Shown here piece after piece: positions 30,650 through 42,400 of a stretch of DNA of 64,000 nucleotides. Position 1 is the first letter of the stretch. The number at the start of each line of letters is the position of its first letter. A program made the translations under genes and the position numbers. The stretch is from Eledone cirrhosa (taxonomy: Eukaryota > Mollusca > Cephalopoda > Octopoda > Eledonidae), in NCBI GenBank assembly GCA_964016885.1, contig OZ024759.1:2884285-2948284 (forward strand), given 5' to 3'. The notes under the pieces are model-generated. The model searched no databases. It worked only from the letters and a program-made list of their open reading frames with translations, and was not told the origin of the DNA.

Positions 30650-30940
30650 TCAATCCGGAGCTTTGAAGTTATGTAAAAGGTGTTTCCAGACGTGTGGACA
30701 ACGTGTGAAGAATTCATTCCTTGAGTTTAGGCAATCGCTATTGCATAATCTCTTTAGAATTGCGTATGGCTTGGACTTAGTGATGGCTTTCCATTGAATG
30801 GAGTAGTTTATACTTGAGTCCCTGAGAGACCATACGTGGCTCGCGAGTTTCGTGGATGAACGTCTGTCCGGGTACCTAAAAGACGACTGGTGGTTCAGGA
30901 AGCGTTCCTTAAATCGGCCGTCCGCCATACCCACTAAAAC
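30650..30940 (-). pseudogene. Penelope-like GIY-YIG domain, C-terminal half
   Basis: The minus-strand frame reads VGMADGRFKERFLNHQSSF, then STKLASHVWSLRD, SIQWKAI and KPYAI, a close match to the family from the YIG core onward. It then jumps from KPYAI to NSDCLNSRNEFFTRCPH, so the stretch with the Cys-Leu-Thr-Glu motif, including the catalytic Glu, is deleted or rearranged. The 5' side of the domain is missing at 30,940, where an oppositely oriented fragment takes over 24 bases later. It is a dead fragment. Confidence 0.85.
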
Positions 30941-30963
30941 TAGGATACTCCTGCGCTAAGAAC

Positions 30964-31170
30964 ATGAAGGCCCACATCACCAACATCCCTAAGAAAAACA
31001 TCCCACCAGGGTGCTCTTGCCGTAAGCCCGAAGCGTGTCCCCTTCAACAGCAATGCAACACACCCGCTGTAGTTTATGAAGCTGTGGTCACTTCCAACCG
31101 ACCAAATCGACCACAGGAGGCCAATCCTATGTGGGCATGGCGGAGGGCCGATTCCTGATCAGCCAGATCT
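30964..31170 (+). pseudogene. Penelope-like GIY-YIG domain, N-terminal half, opposite strand
   Basis: The + strand encodes CSCRKPEACPLQQQC, the Cys motif before the domain, then VVYEAVVTS. After a frameshift near 31,120 comes SYVGMAEGRF at about 31,125-31,155. Family similarity stops there. The fragment covers exactly the part that the minus-strand neighbour lacks, and the two share only the VGMA(D/E)GRF segment. The arrangement looks like a 5' inversion of one insertion or two independent insertions. It is non-functional. Confidence 0.8.
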
Positions 31171-31245
31171 GCATATTAGCAGATCCACTGATGAGTCAGA
31201 TTTGCATATCAGCAGACTGGCCAGTCAGTTTCCTGTATACGAGCG

Positions 31246-31328
31246 ATATATATATATATATATATATATATAGCGGCGATGAATTAGTTTTGCGAGGTTT
31301 TTTATATGAAATCGTGTGTCGAAACAGA
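31246..31328. repeat. (TA)n run and flank
   Basis: A TA run (31,246-31,272), followed by about 55 bases ending GTGTCGAAACAG. These resemble decayed Penelope terminal sequence but do not fold into a recognisable motif. Confidence 0.5.
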
Positions 31329-31465
31329 TATTGTTATATTTGGGGAGGGTCATATTTGCGTAATATATATATAAAAGACAGCGAGAAGCGAAAACCAACC
31401 AAACAGTGAGTGTGTTCTGTTATTAATTCTGGCAATATTACGCAAATATGACCCTCCCCAAATAT

Positions 31466-31472
<7 letters not shown>
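31329..31472. repeat. 38-bp perfect inverted repeat, 68-nt loop
   Basis: Bases 31,329-31,366 are the exact reverse complement of 31,435-31,472 and contain GGGGAGGGTCATATTTGCG. The loop holds GAAAACCAACCAAACAGTG. The right arm and loop resemble 63,283-63,347, which follows a Penelope-like element, so this is probably a 3' terminal Penelope segment in inverted duplicate. As RNA or single-stranded DNA it would form a very stable hairpin. Confidence 0.9.
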
Positions 31473-31538
<66 letters not shown>

Positions 31539-31560
31539 TATACACACACACACACACACA

Positions 31561-31625
<65 letters not shown>

Positions 31626-31633
31626 GCATATGT

Positions 31634-31704
<71 letters not shown>

Positions 31705-31707
31705 CAC
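31473..31707. repeat. Compound (TA)n-(CA)n-(TA)n microsatellite
   Basis: About 60 bases of TA, 60 of CA, then 80 of TA. All overlapping frames on both strands are artefacts. Confidence 0.95.
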
Positions 31708-32155
31708 AGTTCAAGAGTAACCAATCTTAAAGAGAGAGATGGAGATAGGAGAGGAGTGATTGGTGAATTACAGATGAATACTGCTTGATTATGGCTGACA
31801 ATTGATACACCCAGGACACCATAGTGAAATACCAATATATGGAACATTACATTATGTAACATTCTCTCCTTATCTTAATTTATATTCCTTTCAAGTTCCG
31901 ATGAGCCGCTCTGTTTTTAAATATGTTAATTATTTTCAACTGAACCAGATCAATAATGATATATAGTCATTTGATCCAGAAATATTATATGGAGTAGCGA
32001 AACAATTGTAAACGGACATTATTATTATTAATATTATTATTATTATTCTCTACATTCCTTACATCAAACTAAATATGTTGACAATCTTTTAATAATGTCT
32101 TCCTTGTGAAATTTGTGGTCTTGTTTTGCTTAACTAATGAATATATATATATCTA

Positions 32156-32198
<43 letters not shown>

Positions 32199-32218
32199 GT
32201 AATTTGAGTTTTTCGAAT
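31708..32218. other. AT-rich spacer with (ATT)n and (TA)n
   Basis: No gene is seen. A short ATT repeat lies at about 32,019-32,047 and a TA run at 32,144-32,194. The remainder is AT-rich and unassigned. Confidence 0.6.
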
Positions 32219-32345
32219 ATTAATAATTGTTTCTACGTTAGGCACAAGGCCAGCAATAACCCAGTGTATTACTGGTACTTTATTTTATCGACCCCGTAAG
32301 GATGAAAGGCAAAGTCAACCTCGGCGGGATTTGAACTCAGATCGT
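32219..32345 (-). mobile_element. SINE with GGGGTCGATA body, minus strand
   Basis: On the minus strand it reads a B-box-like GAGTTCAAATCCCGCCG, then GACTTTGCCTTTCATCC, a GGGTCGATAAAATAAAG body, TGGGTTATTGCTGGCCTTG and an end at GTAGAAACAA. The same order occurs on the + strand at 33,293-33,435 and, 5'-truncated, at 57,061-57,164. The A-box end is missing here. This is a tRNA-derived SINE of a type I associate with cephalopods; the taxon link is from memory. Confidence 0.85.
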
Positions 32346-32635
32346 AAATTTTCGAATATTAATAATAACATTCGATTCGTTGGTCTGGTCGGTGAGGGTG
32401 ATCAAGGTGATATATATATATAGTGAAAGAGTGGAGAATAACATGGTCGGCTGTACAAAAAGGGTTTTATTTACAGTATTAACAATTGTTTCATTGATCA
32501 GGTGAGTCTAAAGGCCGCTGATCACTCGAAGTTGCGTCACTCGACCTTAAGTGTGTGTCTCTAATCAAATCATTGGAATACTAGAGGGTGTAACACATGG
32601 CATTGGTATTTATAGATACATCGGTGGGAATATTC
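32346..32635. other. Spacer between a SINE and a LINE tail
   Basis: AT-rich sequence with a short TA run at 32,410. No coding signal or family recognised. Confidence 0.5.
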
Positions 32636-32960
32636 ATCATCATCATCATTTTACGTCCGCTTTTCCCTGCTTTCAAGGGTGGGACGGGTCCTATTCAGCA
32701 CAGCATCTCTCCACTTGTCACAGTCCTTCATCATCTCCTCCGTGAGCTTCAGCAATCTGAGGTCTGCTCTCACCACCTCCGCCCATGTTTTTCATGGTCT
32801 TCCTCTACTACGTCTTCCTTCAACTGGCATTTCTTGGCACTTCATCACCCATCGGTCACCCTCCATGCGCATCACATGTCCATACCATCGCAGTCTCCTC
32901 TCCTACACACTACAACTTATCTCTCTTAAACACAGTTTCTTTCTCAACACATCCATATAT
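32636..32960 (-). pseudogene. LINE reverse transcriptase C-terminal tail with (ATG)n end
   Basis: Read on the minus strand, the DNA encodes LRWYGHVMRMEGDRWVMKC, then RRSRGRP, a stop, KTWAEVVRADL and KDCDKWRDAVLNRTRP. This is the conserved tail found after the RT domain in RTE-like and related LINEs. The stop replaces the usual Trp of RGRPW (TGA for TGG). The element ends in ATGATGATG at 32,636-32,648 (plus strand CATCATCAT), the usual microsatellite tail of such elements. Upstream RT sequence is decayed beyond 32,960. The long plus-strand frame over this stretch is only its antisense. Confidence 0.85.
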
Positions 32961-33292
32961 TCCCACCGTCACACCTCCACTCTGGTATCGTTAATCCCTA
33001 TCCCCCATTACACCTACCCCTTTCACTTACACCCACTCTATCAACCTCCTGAGAGGGTTGTGAGGATAGAGTCCTCAGACATTCTTTCCAGAGGGTCCTG
33101 TCAGAAGCCACTGTCTCCAACTGATCCAGCTGGATCCCAAGTGAGGCCAGCGAAGCTCATGGATGTTATGCATGGGTCCACCCCTGGGTCTCCTGTTGGT
33201 TTCTTCCGTAAAATCTGTCTCAACCTGTTGATTATTATCTATTATATAAGGTGGAATGACAATGTCGGTGGAGGGTCAGAGACCAAACTTTG
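32961..33292. other. Decayed LINE flank, no intact gene
   Basis: The first part is probably more of the minus-strand LINE. From 33,060 to 33,290 the sequence is of normal complexity but has no clear frame or family. Confidence 0.4.
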
Positions 33293-33435
33293 CAGCATGG
33301 AGTGATGGCGCTTTACCTTCTGGGTTCAAATCCCACATAGGTTAGCTTTGTCTTTCATATTTATGGGGTCGATAACATAAAGCACAAAAATACATTGGGG
33401 TAATCGCTGGCCTTGTACCATAAGTAGAAACAATT
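33293..33435 (+). mobile_element. SINE with GGGGTCGATA body, plus strand
   Basis: It starts with an A-box-like GCATGGAGTGATGGCGC, then a B-box-like TGGGTTCAAATCCCAC, the body TTTGTCTTTCATATTTATGG and GGGTCGATAACATAAAG, TGGGGTAATCGCTGGCCTTG and the end GTAGAAACAATTAT. This is the fullest copy of the family in the window. The RNA polymerase III boxes derive from a tRNA head but no functional tRNA is encoded. Confidence 0.85.
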
Positions 33436-33480
33436 ATGCTATTTATTTAAATTTATATATTTGCATCATCTTCTAGCAGC

Positions 33481-36400
33481 ATGTCTCACCCACTTCACCA
33501 TATCTTTCTATATGTCTCACCACTTCACCCTACCTTTCTACATGTCTCACCCACTTCACCATACCTTTCTACATGTCTCACCCACTTCACCCTACCTTTC
33601 TACATGTCTCACCCACTTCACCCTACCTTTCTATATGTCTCACCCACTTCACCCTACCTTTCTACATGTCTCACCCACTTCACCCTACCTTTCTACATGT
33701 CTCACCCACTTCACCTTATCTTTCTACATGTCTCACCCACTTCACCCTGCCTTTCTACATGTCTCACCCACTTCACCATATCTTTCTACATGTCTCACCT
33801 ACTCCACCCTACCTTTCTACATGTCTCACCCACTTCACCATACCTTTCTACATGTCTCACCCACTTCACCCTACCTTTCTACATGTCTCACCCACTTCAC
33901 GCTATCTTTCTATATGTCTCACCCACTTCACCCTACCTTTCTACATGTCTCACCCACTTCACCCTACCTTTCTACATGTCTCACCCACTTCACCCTACCT
34001 TTCTACATATCTCACCCACTTCACCTTATCTTTCTACATGTCTCACCTACTCCACCCTACCTTTCTACATGTATCACCCACTTCACCATATCTTTCTATA
34101 TGTCTCACCTACTCCACCCTACCTTTCTACATGTCTCACCCACTTCACCATACCTTTCTACATGTCTCACCCGCTTCACCCTACCTTTCTATATGACTCA
34201 CCCACTTCACCATACCTTTCTACATGTCTCACCCACTTCACCCTACCTTTCTACATGTCTCACCCACTTCACCCTATCTTTCTACATGTCTCACCCACTT
34301 CACCCTACCTTTCTACATGTCTCACCCACTTCACCATACCTTTCTACATGTCTCACCCACTTCACCCTACCTTTCTACATGTCTCACCCACTTCACCATA
34401 CCTTTCTACATGTCTCACCCACTTCACCATATCTTTCTACATGTCTCACCCACTTCACTCTACCTTTCTACATGTCTCACCCACTTCACCCTACCTTTCT
34501 ACATGTCTCACCCACTTCACCCTACCTTTCTACATGTCTCACCCACTTCACCATACCTTTCTACATGTCTCACCCACTTCACCCTACCTTTCTACATGTC
34601 TCACCCACTTCACCATACCTTTCTACATGTCTCACCCACTTCACCCTACCTTTCTACATGTCTCACCCACTTCACCATACCTTTCTACATGTCTCACCCA
34701 CTTCACCCTACCTTTCTACATGTCTCACCCACTTCACCATACCTTTCTACATGTCTCACCCACTTCACCCTACCTTTCTACATGTCTCACTCACTTCACC
34801 ATACCTTTCTACATGTCTCACCCACTTCACCCTACCTTTCTACATGTCTCACCCACTACACCCTACCTTTCTACATGTCTCACCCACTTCACCATACCTT
34901 TCTACATGTCTCACCCACTTCACCATACCTTTCTACATGTCTCACCCACTTCACCATACCTTTCTACACGTCTCACCCACTTCACCCTACCTTTCTACAT
35001 GTCTCACCCACTTCACCATACCTTTCTACATGTCTCACCCACTTCACCATACCTTTCTACATGTCTCACCCACTTCACCATACCTTTCTACATGTCTCAC
35101 CCACTTCACCCTACCTTTCTACATGTCTCACCCACTTCACCCTACCTTTCTACATGTCTCACCCACTTCACCATACCTTTCTACATGTCTCACCCTCTTC
35201 ACCCTACCTTTCTACATGTCTCACCCACTACACCCTACCTTTCTACATGTCTCACCCACTTCACCATACCTTTCTACATGTCTCACCCACTCCACCATAC
35301 CTTTCTACACGTCTCACCCACTTCACCATATCTTTCTACATGTCTCACCCACTTCACCCTATCTTTCTACATGTCTCACCCACTTCACCATACCTTTCTA
35401 CATGTCTCACCCACTTCACCCTACCTTTCTACATGTCTCACCCACTTCACACTACCTTTCTACATGTCTCACTCACTACACCCTACCTTTCTACATGTCT
35501 CACCCACTTCACCATACCTTTCTACATGTCTCACCGACTTCACCATATCTTTCTACATGTCTCACCCACTCCACCATACCTTTCTACACGTCTCACCCAC
35601 TTCACCATATCTTTCTACATGTCTCACCCACTTCACCCTACCTTTCTACATGTCTCACCCACTTCACCCTACCTTTCTACATGTCTCACCCACTTCACAC
35701 TACCTTTCTACATGTCTCACCCACTACACCCTACCTTTCTACATGTCTCACCCACTTCACACTACCTTTCTACATGTCTCACCCACTACACCCTACCTTT
35801 CTACATGTCTCAACCACTTCACCCTACCTTTCTACATGTCTCATCCACTACACCCTACTTTTCTACATGTCTCACCCACTTCACCATACCTTTCTACATG
35901 TCTCACCCACTTCACCATATCTTTCTACATGTCTCACCCACTCCACCATATCTTTCTACATGTCTCACCCACTTCACCATATCTTTCTACATGTCTCACC
36001 CACTCCACCATACCTTTCTACACGTCTCACCCACTTCACCATATCTTTCTACATGTCTCACCCACTCCACCATATCTTTCTACATGTCTCACCCACTTCA
36101 CCATATCTTTCTACATGTATCACCCACTCCACCATATCTTTCTACATGTCTCACCCACTTCACCATACCTTTCTACATGTCTCACCCACTTCACCCTACC
36201 TTTCTACATGTCTCACCCACTACACCGTACCTTTCTACATGTCTCACCCACTCCACCATACCTTTCTACACGTCTCACCCACTTCACCATATCTTTCTAC
36301 ATGTCTCACCCACTTCACCATACCTTTCTACATGTCTCACCCACTCCACCATACCTTTCTACACGTCTCACCCACTTCACCATATCTTTCTACATGTCTC

Positions 36401-39400
36401 ACCCACTTCACCCTACCTTTCTACATGTCTCACCCACTTCACCCTACCTTTCTACATGTCTCACCCACTTCACACTACCTTTCTACATGTCTCACCCACT
36501 ACACCCTACCTTTCTACATGTCTCACCCACTTCACACTACCTTTCTACATGTCTCACCCACTACACCCTACCTTTCTACATGTCTCACCCACTTCACACT
36601 ACCTTTCTACATGTCTCACCCACTACACCCTACCTTTCTACATGTCTCACCCACTTCACACTACCTTTCTACATGTCTCACCCACTACACCCTACCTTTC
36701 TACATGTCTCAACCACTTCACCCTACCTTTCTACATGTCTCATCCACTACACCCTACTTTTCTACATGTCTCACCCACTTCACCATACCTTTCCACATGT
36801 CTCACCCACTTCACCATATCTTTCTACATGTCTCACCCACTCCACCATATCTTTCTACATGTCTCACCCACTTCACCATATCTTTCTACATGTCTCACCC
36901 ACTCCACCATACCTTTCTACACGTCTCACCCACTTCACCATATCTTTCTACATGTCTCACCCACTCCACCATATCTTTCTACATGTCTCACCCACTTCAC
37001 CATATCTTTCTACATGTATCACCCACTCCACTATATCTTTCTACATGTCTCACCCACTTCACCATACCTTTCTACATGTCTCACCCACTTCACCCTACCT
37101 TTCTACATGTCTCACCCACTACACCCTACCTTTCTACATGTCTCACCCACTCCACCATACCTTTCTACACGTCTCACCCACTTCACCATATCTTTCTACA
37201 TGTCTCACCCACTTCACCATACCTTTCTACATGTCTCACCCACTCCACCATACCTTTCTACACGTCTCACCCACTTCACCATATCTTTCTACATGTCTCA
37301 CCCACTTCACCCTACCTTTCTACATGTCTCACCCACTACACCCTACCTTTCTACATGTCTCACCCACTTCACACTACCTTTCTACATGTCTCACCCACTA
37401 CACCCTACCTTTCTACATGTCTCACCCACTTCACCCTACCTTTCTACATGTCTCACCCACTACACCCTACTTTTCTACATGTCTCACCCACTTCACCATA
37501 CCTTTCTACATGTCTCACCCACTTCACCATATCTTTCTACATGTCTCACCCACTCCACCCTACCTTTCTACATGTCTCACCCACTTCACCATATCTTTCT
37601 ACATGTCTCACACACTCCACCATACCTTTCTGCACGTCTCACCCACTTCACCATATCTTTCTACATGTCTCACCCACACCACCATATCTTTCTACATGTC
37701 TCACCCACTTCACCATATCTTTCTACATGTCTCACCCACTCCACCATATCTTTCTACATGTCTCACCCACTTCACCCTACCTTTCTACATCTCTCACCCA
37801 CTTCACCATACCTTTCTACATGTCTCACCCACTTCACCCTACCTTTCTACATGTCTCACCCACTACACCCTACCTTTCTACATGTCTCACCCACTCCACC
37901 ATACCTTTCTACACGTCTCACCCACTTCACCATATCTTTCTACATGTCTCACCCACTTCACCATACCTTTCTACATGACTCACCCACTCCACCATACCTT
38001 TCTACACGTCTCACCCACTTCACCATATCTTTCTACATGTCTCACCCACTTCACCCTACCTTTCTACATGTCTCACCCACTTCACCATATCTTTCTACAT
38101 GTCTCACCCACTTCACCCTACCTTTCTACATGTCTCACCCACTTCACCATACCTTTCTACATGTCTCACCCACTTCACCCTACCTTTCTACATGTCTCAC
38201 CCACTACACCCTACCTTTCTACATGTCTCACCCACTTCACTATACCTTTCTACATGTCTCACCCACTCCACCATACCTTTCTACACGTCTCACCCACTTC
38301 ACCATATCTTTCTACATGTCTCACCCACTTCAGCCTATCTTTCTACATGTCTCACCCACTTCACCATACCTTTATACATGTCTCACCCACTTCACCCTAC
38401 CTTTCTACATGTCTCACCCACTTCACACTACCTTTCTACATGTCTCACCCACTACACCCTACCTTTCTACATGTCTCACCCACTTCACCATACCTTTCTA
38501 CATGTCTCACCCACTTCACCATATCTTTCTACATGTCTCACCCACTCCACCATACCTTTCTACACGTCTCACCCACTTCACCATATATTTCTACATGTCT
38601 CACCCACTTGACCCTACCTTTCTACATGTCTCACCCACTTCACCCTACCTTTCTACATGTCTCACCCACTTCACACTACCTTTCTACATGTCTCACCCAC
38701 TACACCCTACCTTTCTACATGTCTCACCCACTTCACACTACCTTTCTACATGTCTCACCCACTTCACCATACCTTTCTACATGTCTCACCCACTTCACCC
38801 TACCTTTCTACATGTCTCACCCACTACACCCTACTTTTCTACATGTCTCACCCACTTCACCATACCTTTCTACATGTCTCACCCACTTCACCATATCTTT
38901 CTACATGTCTCACCGACTTCACCATATCTTTCTACATGTCTCACCCACTCCACCATACCTTTCTACACGTCTCACCCACTTCACCATATCTTTCTACATG
39001 TCTCACCCACTTCACCCTACCTTTCTACATGTCTCACCCACTTCACCCTACCTTTCTACATGTCTCACCCACTTCACACTACCTTTCTACATGTCTCACC
39101 CACTACACCCTACCTTTCTACATGTCTCACCCACTTCACACTACCTTTCTACATGTCTCACCCACTACACCCTACCTTTCTACATGTCTCAACCACTTCA
39201 CCCTACCTTTCTACATGTCTCATCCACTACACCCTACTTTTCTACATGTCTCACCCACTTCACCAGACCTTTCTACATGTCTCACCCACTTCACCATATC
39301 TTTCTACATGTCTCACCCACTCCACCATATCTTTCTACATGTCTCACCCACTTCACCATATCTTTCTACATGTCTCACCCACTCCACCATACCTTTCTAC

Positions 39401-42400
39401 ACGTCTCACCCACTTCACCATATCTTTCTACATGTCTCACCCACTCCACCATATCTTTCTACATGTCTCACCCACTTCACCATATCTTTCTACATGTATC
39501 ACCCACTCCACCATATCTTTCTACATGTCTCACCCACTTCACCATACCTTTCTACATGTCTCACCCACTTCACCCTACCTTTCTACATGTCTCACCCACT
39601 ACACCCTACCTTTCTACATGTCTCACCCACTCCACCATACCTTTCTACACGTCTCACCCACTTCACCATATCTTTCTACATGTCTCACCCACTTCACCAT
39701 ACCTTTCTACATGTCTCACCCACTCCACCATACCTTTCTACACGTCTCACCCACTTCACCATATCTTTCTACATGTCTCACCCACTTCACCCTACCTTTC
39801 TACATGTCTCACCCACTTCACCCTACCTTTCTACATGTCTCACCCACTTCACACTACCTTTCTACATGTCTCACCCACTACACCCTACCTTTCTACATGT
39901 CTCACCCACTTCACACTACCTTTCTACATGTCTCACCCACTACACCCTACCTTTCTACATGTCTCACCCACTTCACACTACCTTTCTACATGTCTCACCC
40001 ACTACACCCTACCTTTCTACATGTCTCACCCACTTCACACTACCTTTCTACATGTCTCACCCACTACACCCTACCTTTCTACATGTCTCAACCACTTCAC
40101 CCTACCTTTCTACATGTCTCATCCACTACACCCTACTTTTCTACATGTCTCACCCACTTCACCATACCTTTCCACATGTCTCACCCACTTCACCATATCT
40201 TTCTACATGTCTCACCCACTCCACCATATCTTTCTACATGTCTCACCCACTTCACCATATCTTTCTACATGTCTCACCCACTCCACCATACCTTTCTACA
40301 CGTCTCACCCACTTCACCATATCTTTCTACATGTCTCACCCACTCCACCATATCTTTCTACATGTCTCACCCACTTCACCATATCTTTCTACATGTATCA
40401 CCCACTCCACCATATCTTTCTACATGTCTCACCCACTTCACCATACCTTTCTACATGTCTCACCCACTTCACCCTACCTTTCTACATGTCTCACCCACTA
40501 CACCCTACCTTTCTACATGTCTCACCCACTCCACCATACCTTTCTACACGTCTCACCCACTTCACCATATCTTTCTACATGTCTCACCCACTTCACCATA
40601 CCTTTCTACATGTCTCACCCACTCCACCATACCTTTCTACACGTCTCACCCACTTCACCATATCTTTCTACATGTCTCACCCACTTCACCCTACCTTTCT
40701 ACATGTCTCACCCACTACACCCTACCTTTCTACATGTCTCACCCACTTCACACTACCTTTCTACATGTCTCACCCACTACACCCTACCTTTCTACATGTC
40801 TCACCCACTTCACCCTACCTTTCTACATGTCTCACCCACTACACCCTACTTTTCTACATGTCTCACCCACTTCACCATACCTTTCTACATGTCTCACCCA
40901 CTTCACCATATCTTTCTACATGTCTCACCCACTCCACCCTACCTTTCTACATGTCTCACCCACTTCACCATATCTTTCTACATGTCTCACACACTCCACC
41001 ATACCTTTCTGCACGTCTCACCCACTTCACCATATCTTTCTACATGTCTCACCCACACCACCATATCTTTCTACATGTCTCACCCACTTCACCATATCTT
41101 TCTACATGTCTCACCCACTCCACCATATCTTTCTACATGTCTCACCCACTTCACCCTACCTTTCTACATCTCTCACCCACTTCACCATACCTTTCTACAT
41201 GTCTCACCCACTTCACCCTACCTTTCTACATGTCTCACCCACTACACCCTACCTTTCTACATGTCTCACCCACTCCACCATACCTTTCTACACGTCTCAC
41301 CCACTTCACCATATCTTTCTACATGTCTCACCCACTTCACCATACCTTTCTACATGACTCACCCACTCCACCATACCTTTCTACACGTCTCACCCACTTC
41401 ACCATATCTTTCTACATGTCTCACCCACTTCACCCTACCTTTCTACATGTCTCACCCACTTCACCATATCTTTCTACATGTCTCACCCACTTCACCCTAC
41501 CTTTCTACATGTCTCACCCACTTCACCATACCTTTCTACATGTCTCACCCACTTCACCCTACCTTTCTACATGTCTCACCCACTACACCCTACCTTTCTA
41601 CATGTCTCACCCACTTCACTATACCTTTCTACATGTCTCACCCACTCCACCATACCTTTCTACACGTCTCACCCACTTCACCATATCTTTCTACATGTCT
41701 CACCCACTTCACCCTATCTTTCTACATGTCTCACCCACTTCACCATACCTTTATACATGTCTCACCCACTTCACCCTACCTTTCTACATGTCTCACCCAC
41801 TTCACACTACCTTTCTACATGTCTCACCCACTACACCCTACCTTTCTACATGTCTCACCCACTTCACCATACCTTTCTACATGTCTCACCCACTTCACCA
41901 TATCTTTCTACATGTCTCACCCACTCCACCATACCTTTCTACACGTCTCACCCACTTCACCATATATTTCTACATGTCTCACCCACTTGACCCTACCTTT
42001 CTACATGTCTCACCCACTTCACCCTACCTTTCTACATGTCTCACCCACTTCACACTACCTTTCTACATGTCTCACCCACTACACCCTACCTTTCTACATG
42101 TCTCACCCACTTCACACTACCTTTCTACATGTCTCACCCACTTCACCATACCTTTCTACATGTCTCACCCACTTCACCCTACCTTTCTACATGTCTCACC
42201 CACTACACCCTACTTTTCTACATGTCTCACCCACTTCACCATACCTTTCTACATGTCTCACCCACTTCACCATATCTTTCTACATGTCTCACCCACTTCA
42301 CACTACCTTTCTACATGTCTCACCCACTCCACCATACCTTTCTACACGTCTCACCCACTTCACCATATCTTTCTACATGTCTCACCCACTTCACCATACC

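Noticed and set aside
31273..31335. Hammerhead-like GCGATGA ... GTCGAAAC
   Set aside because: The intervening sequence does not form a stem II hairpin and stem I partners are absent.
32679..33305. 208-codon plus-strand frame as a gene
   Set aside because: Its first half is the antisense of a LINE reverse transcriptase tail on the minus strand, and no splice or start context supports it.
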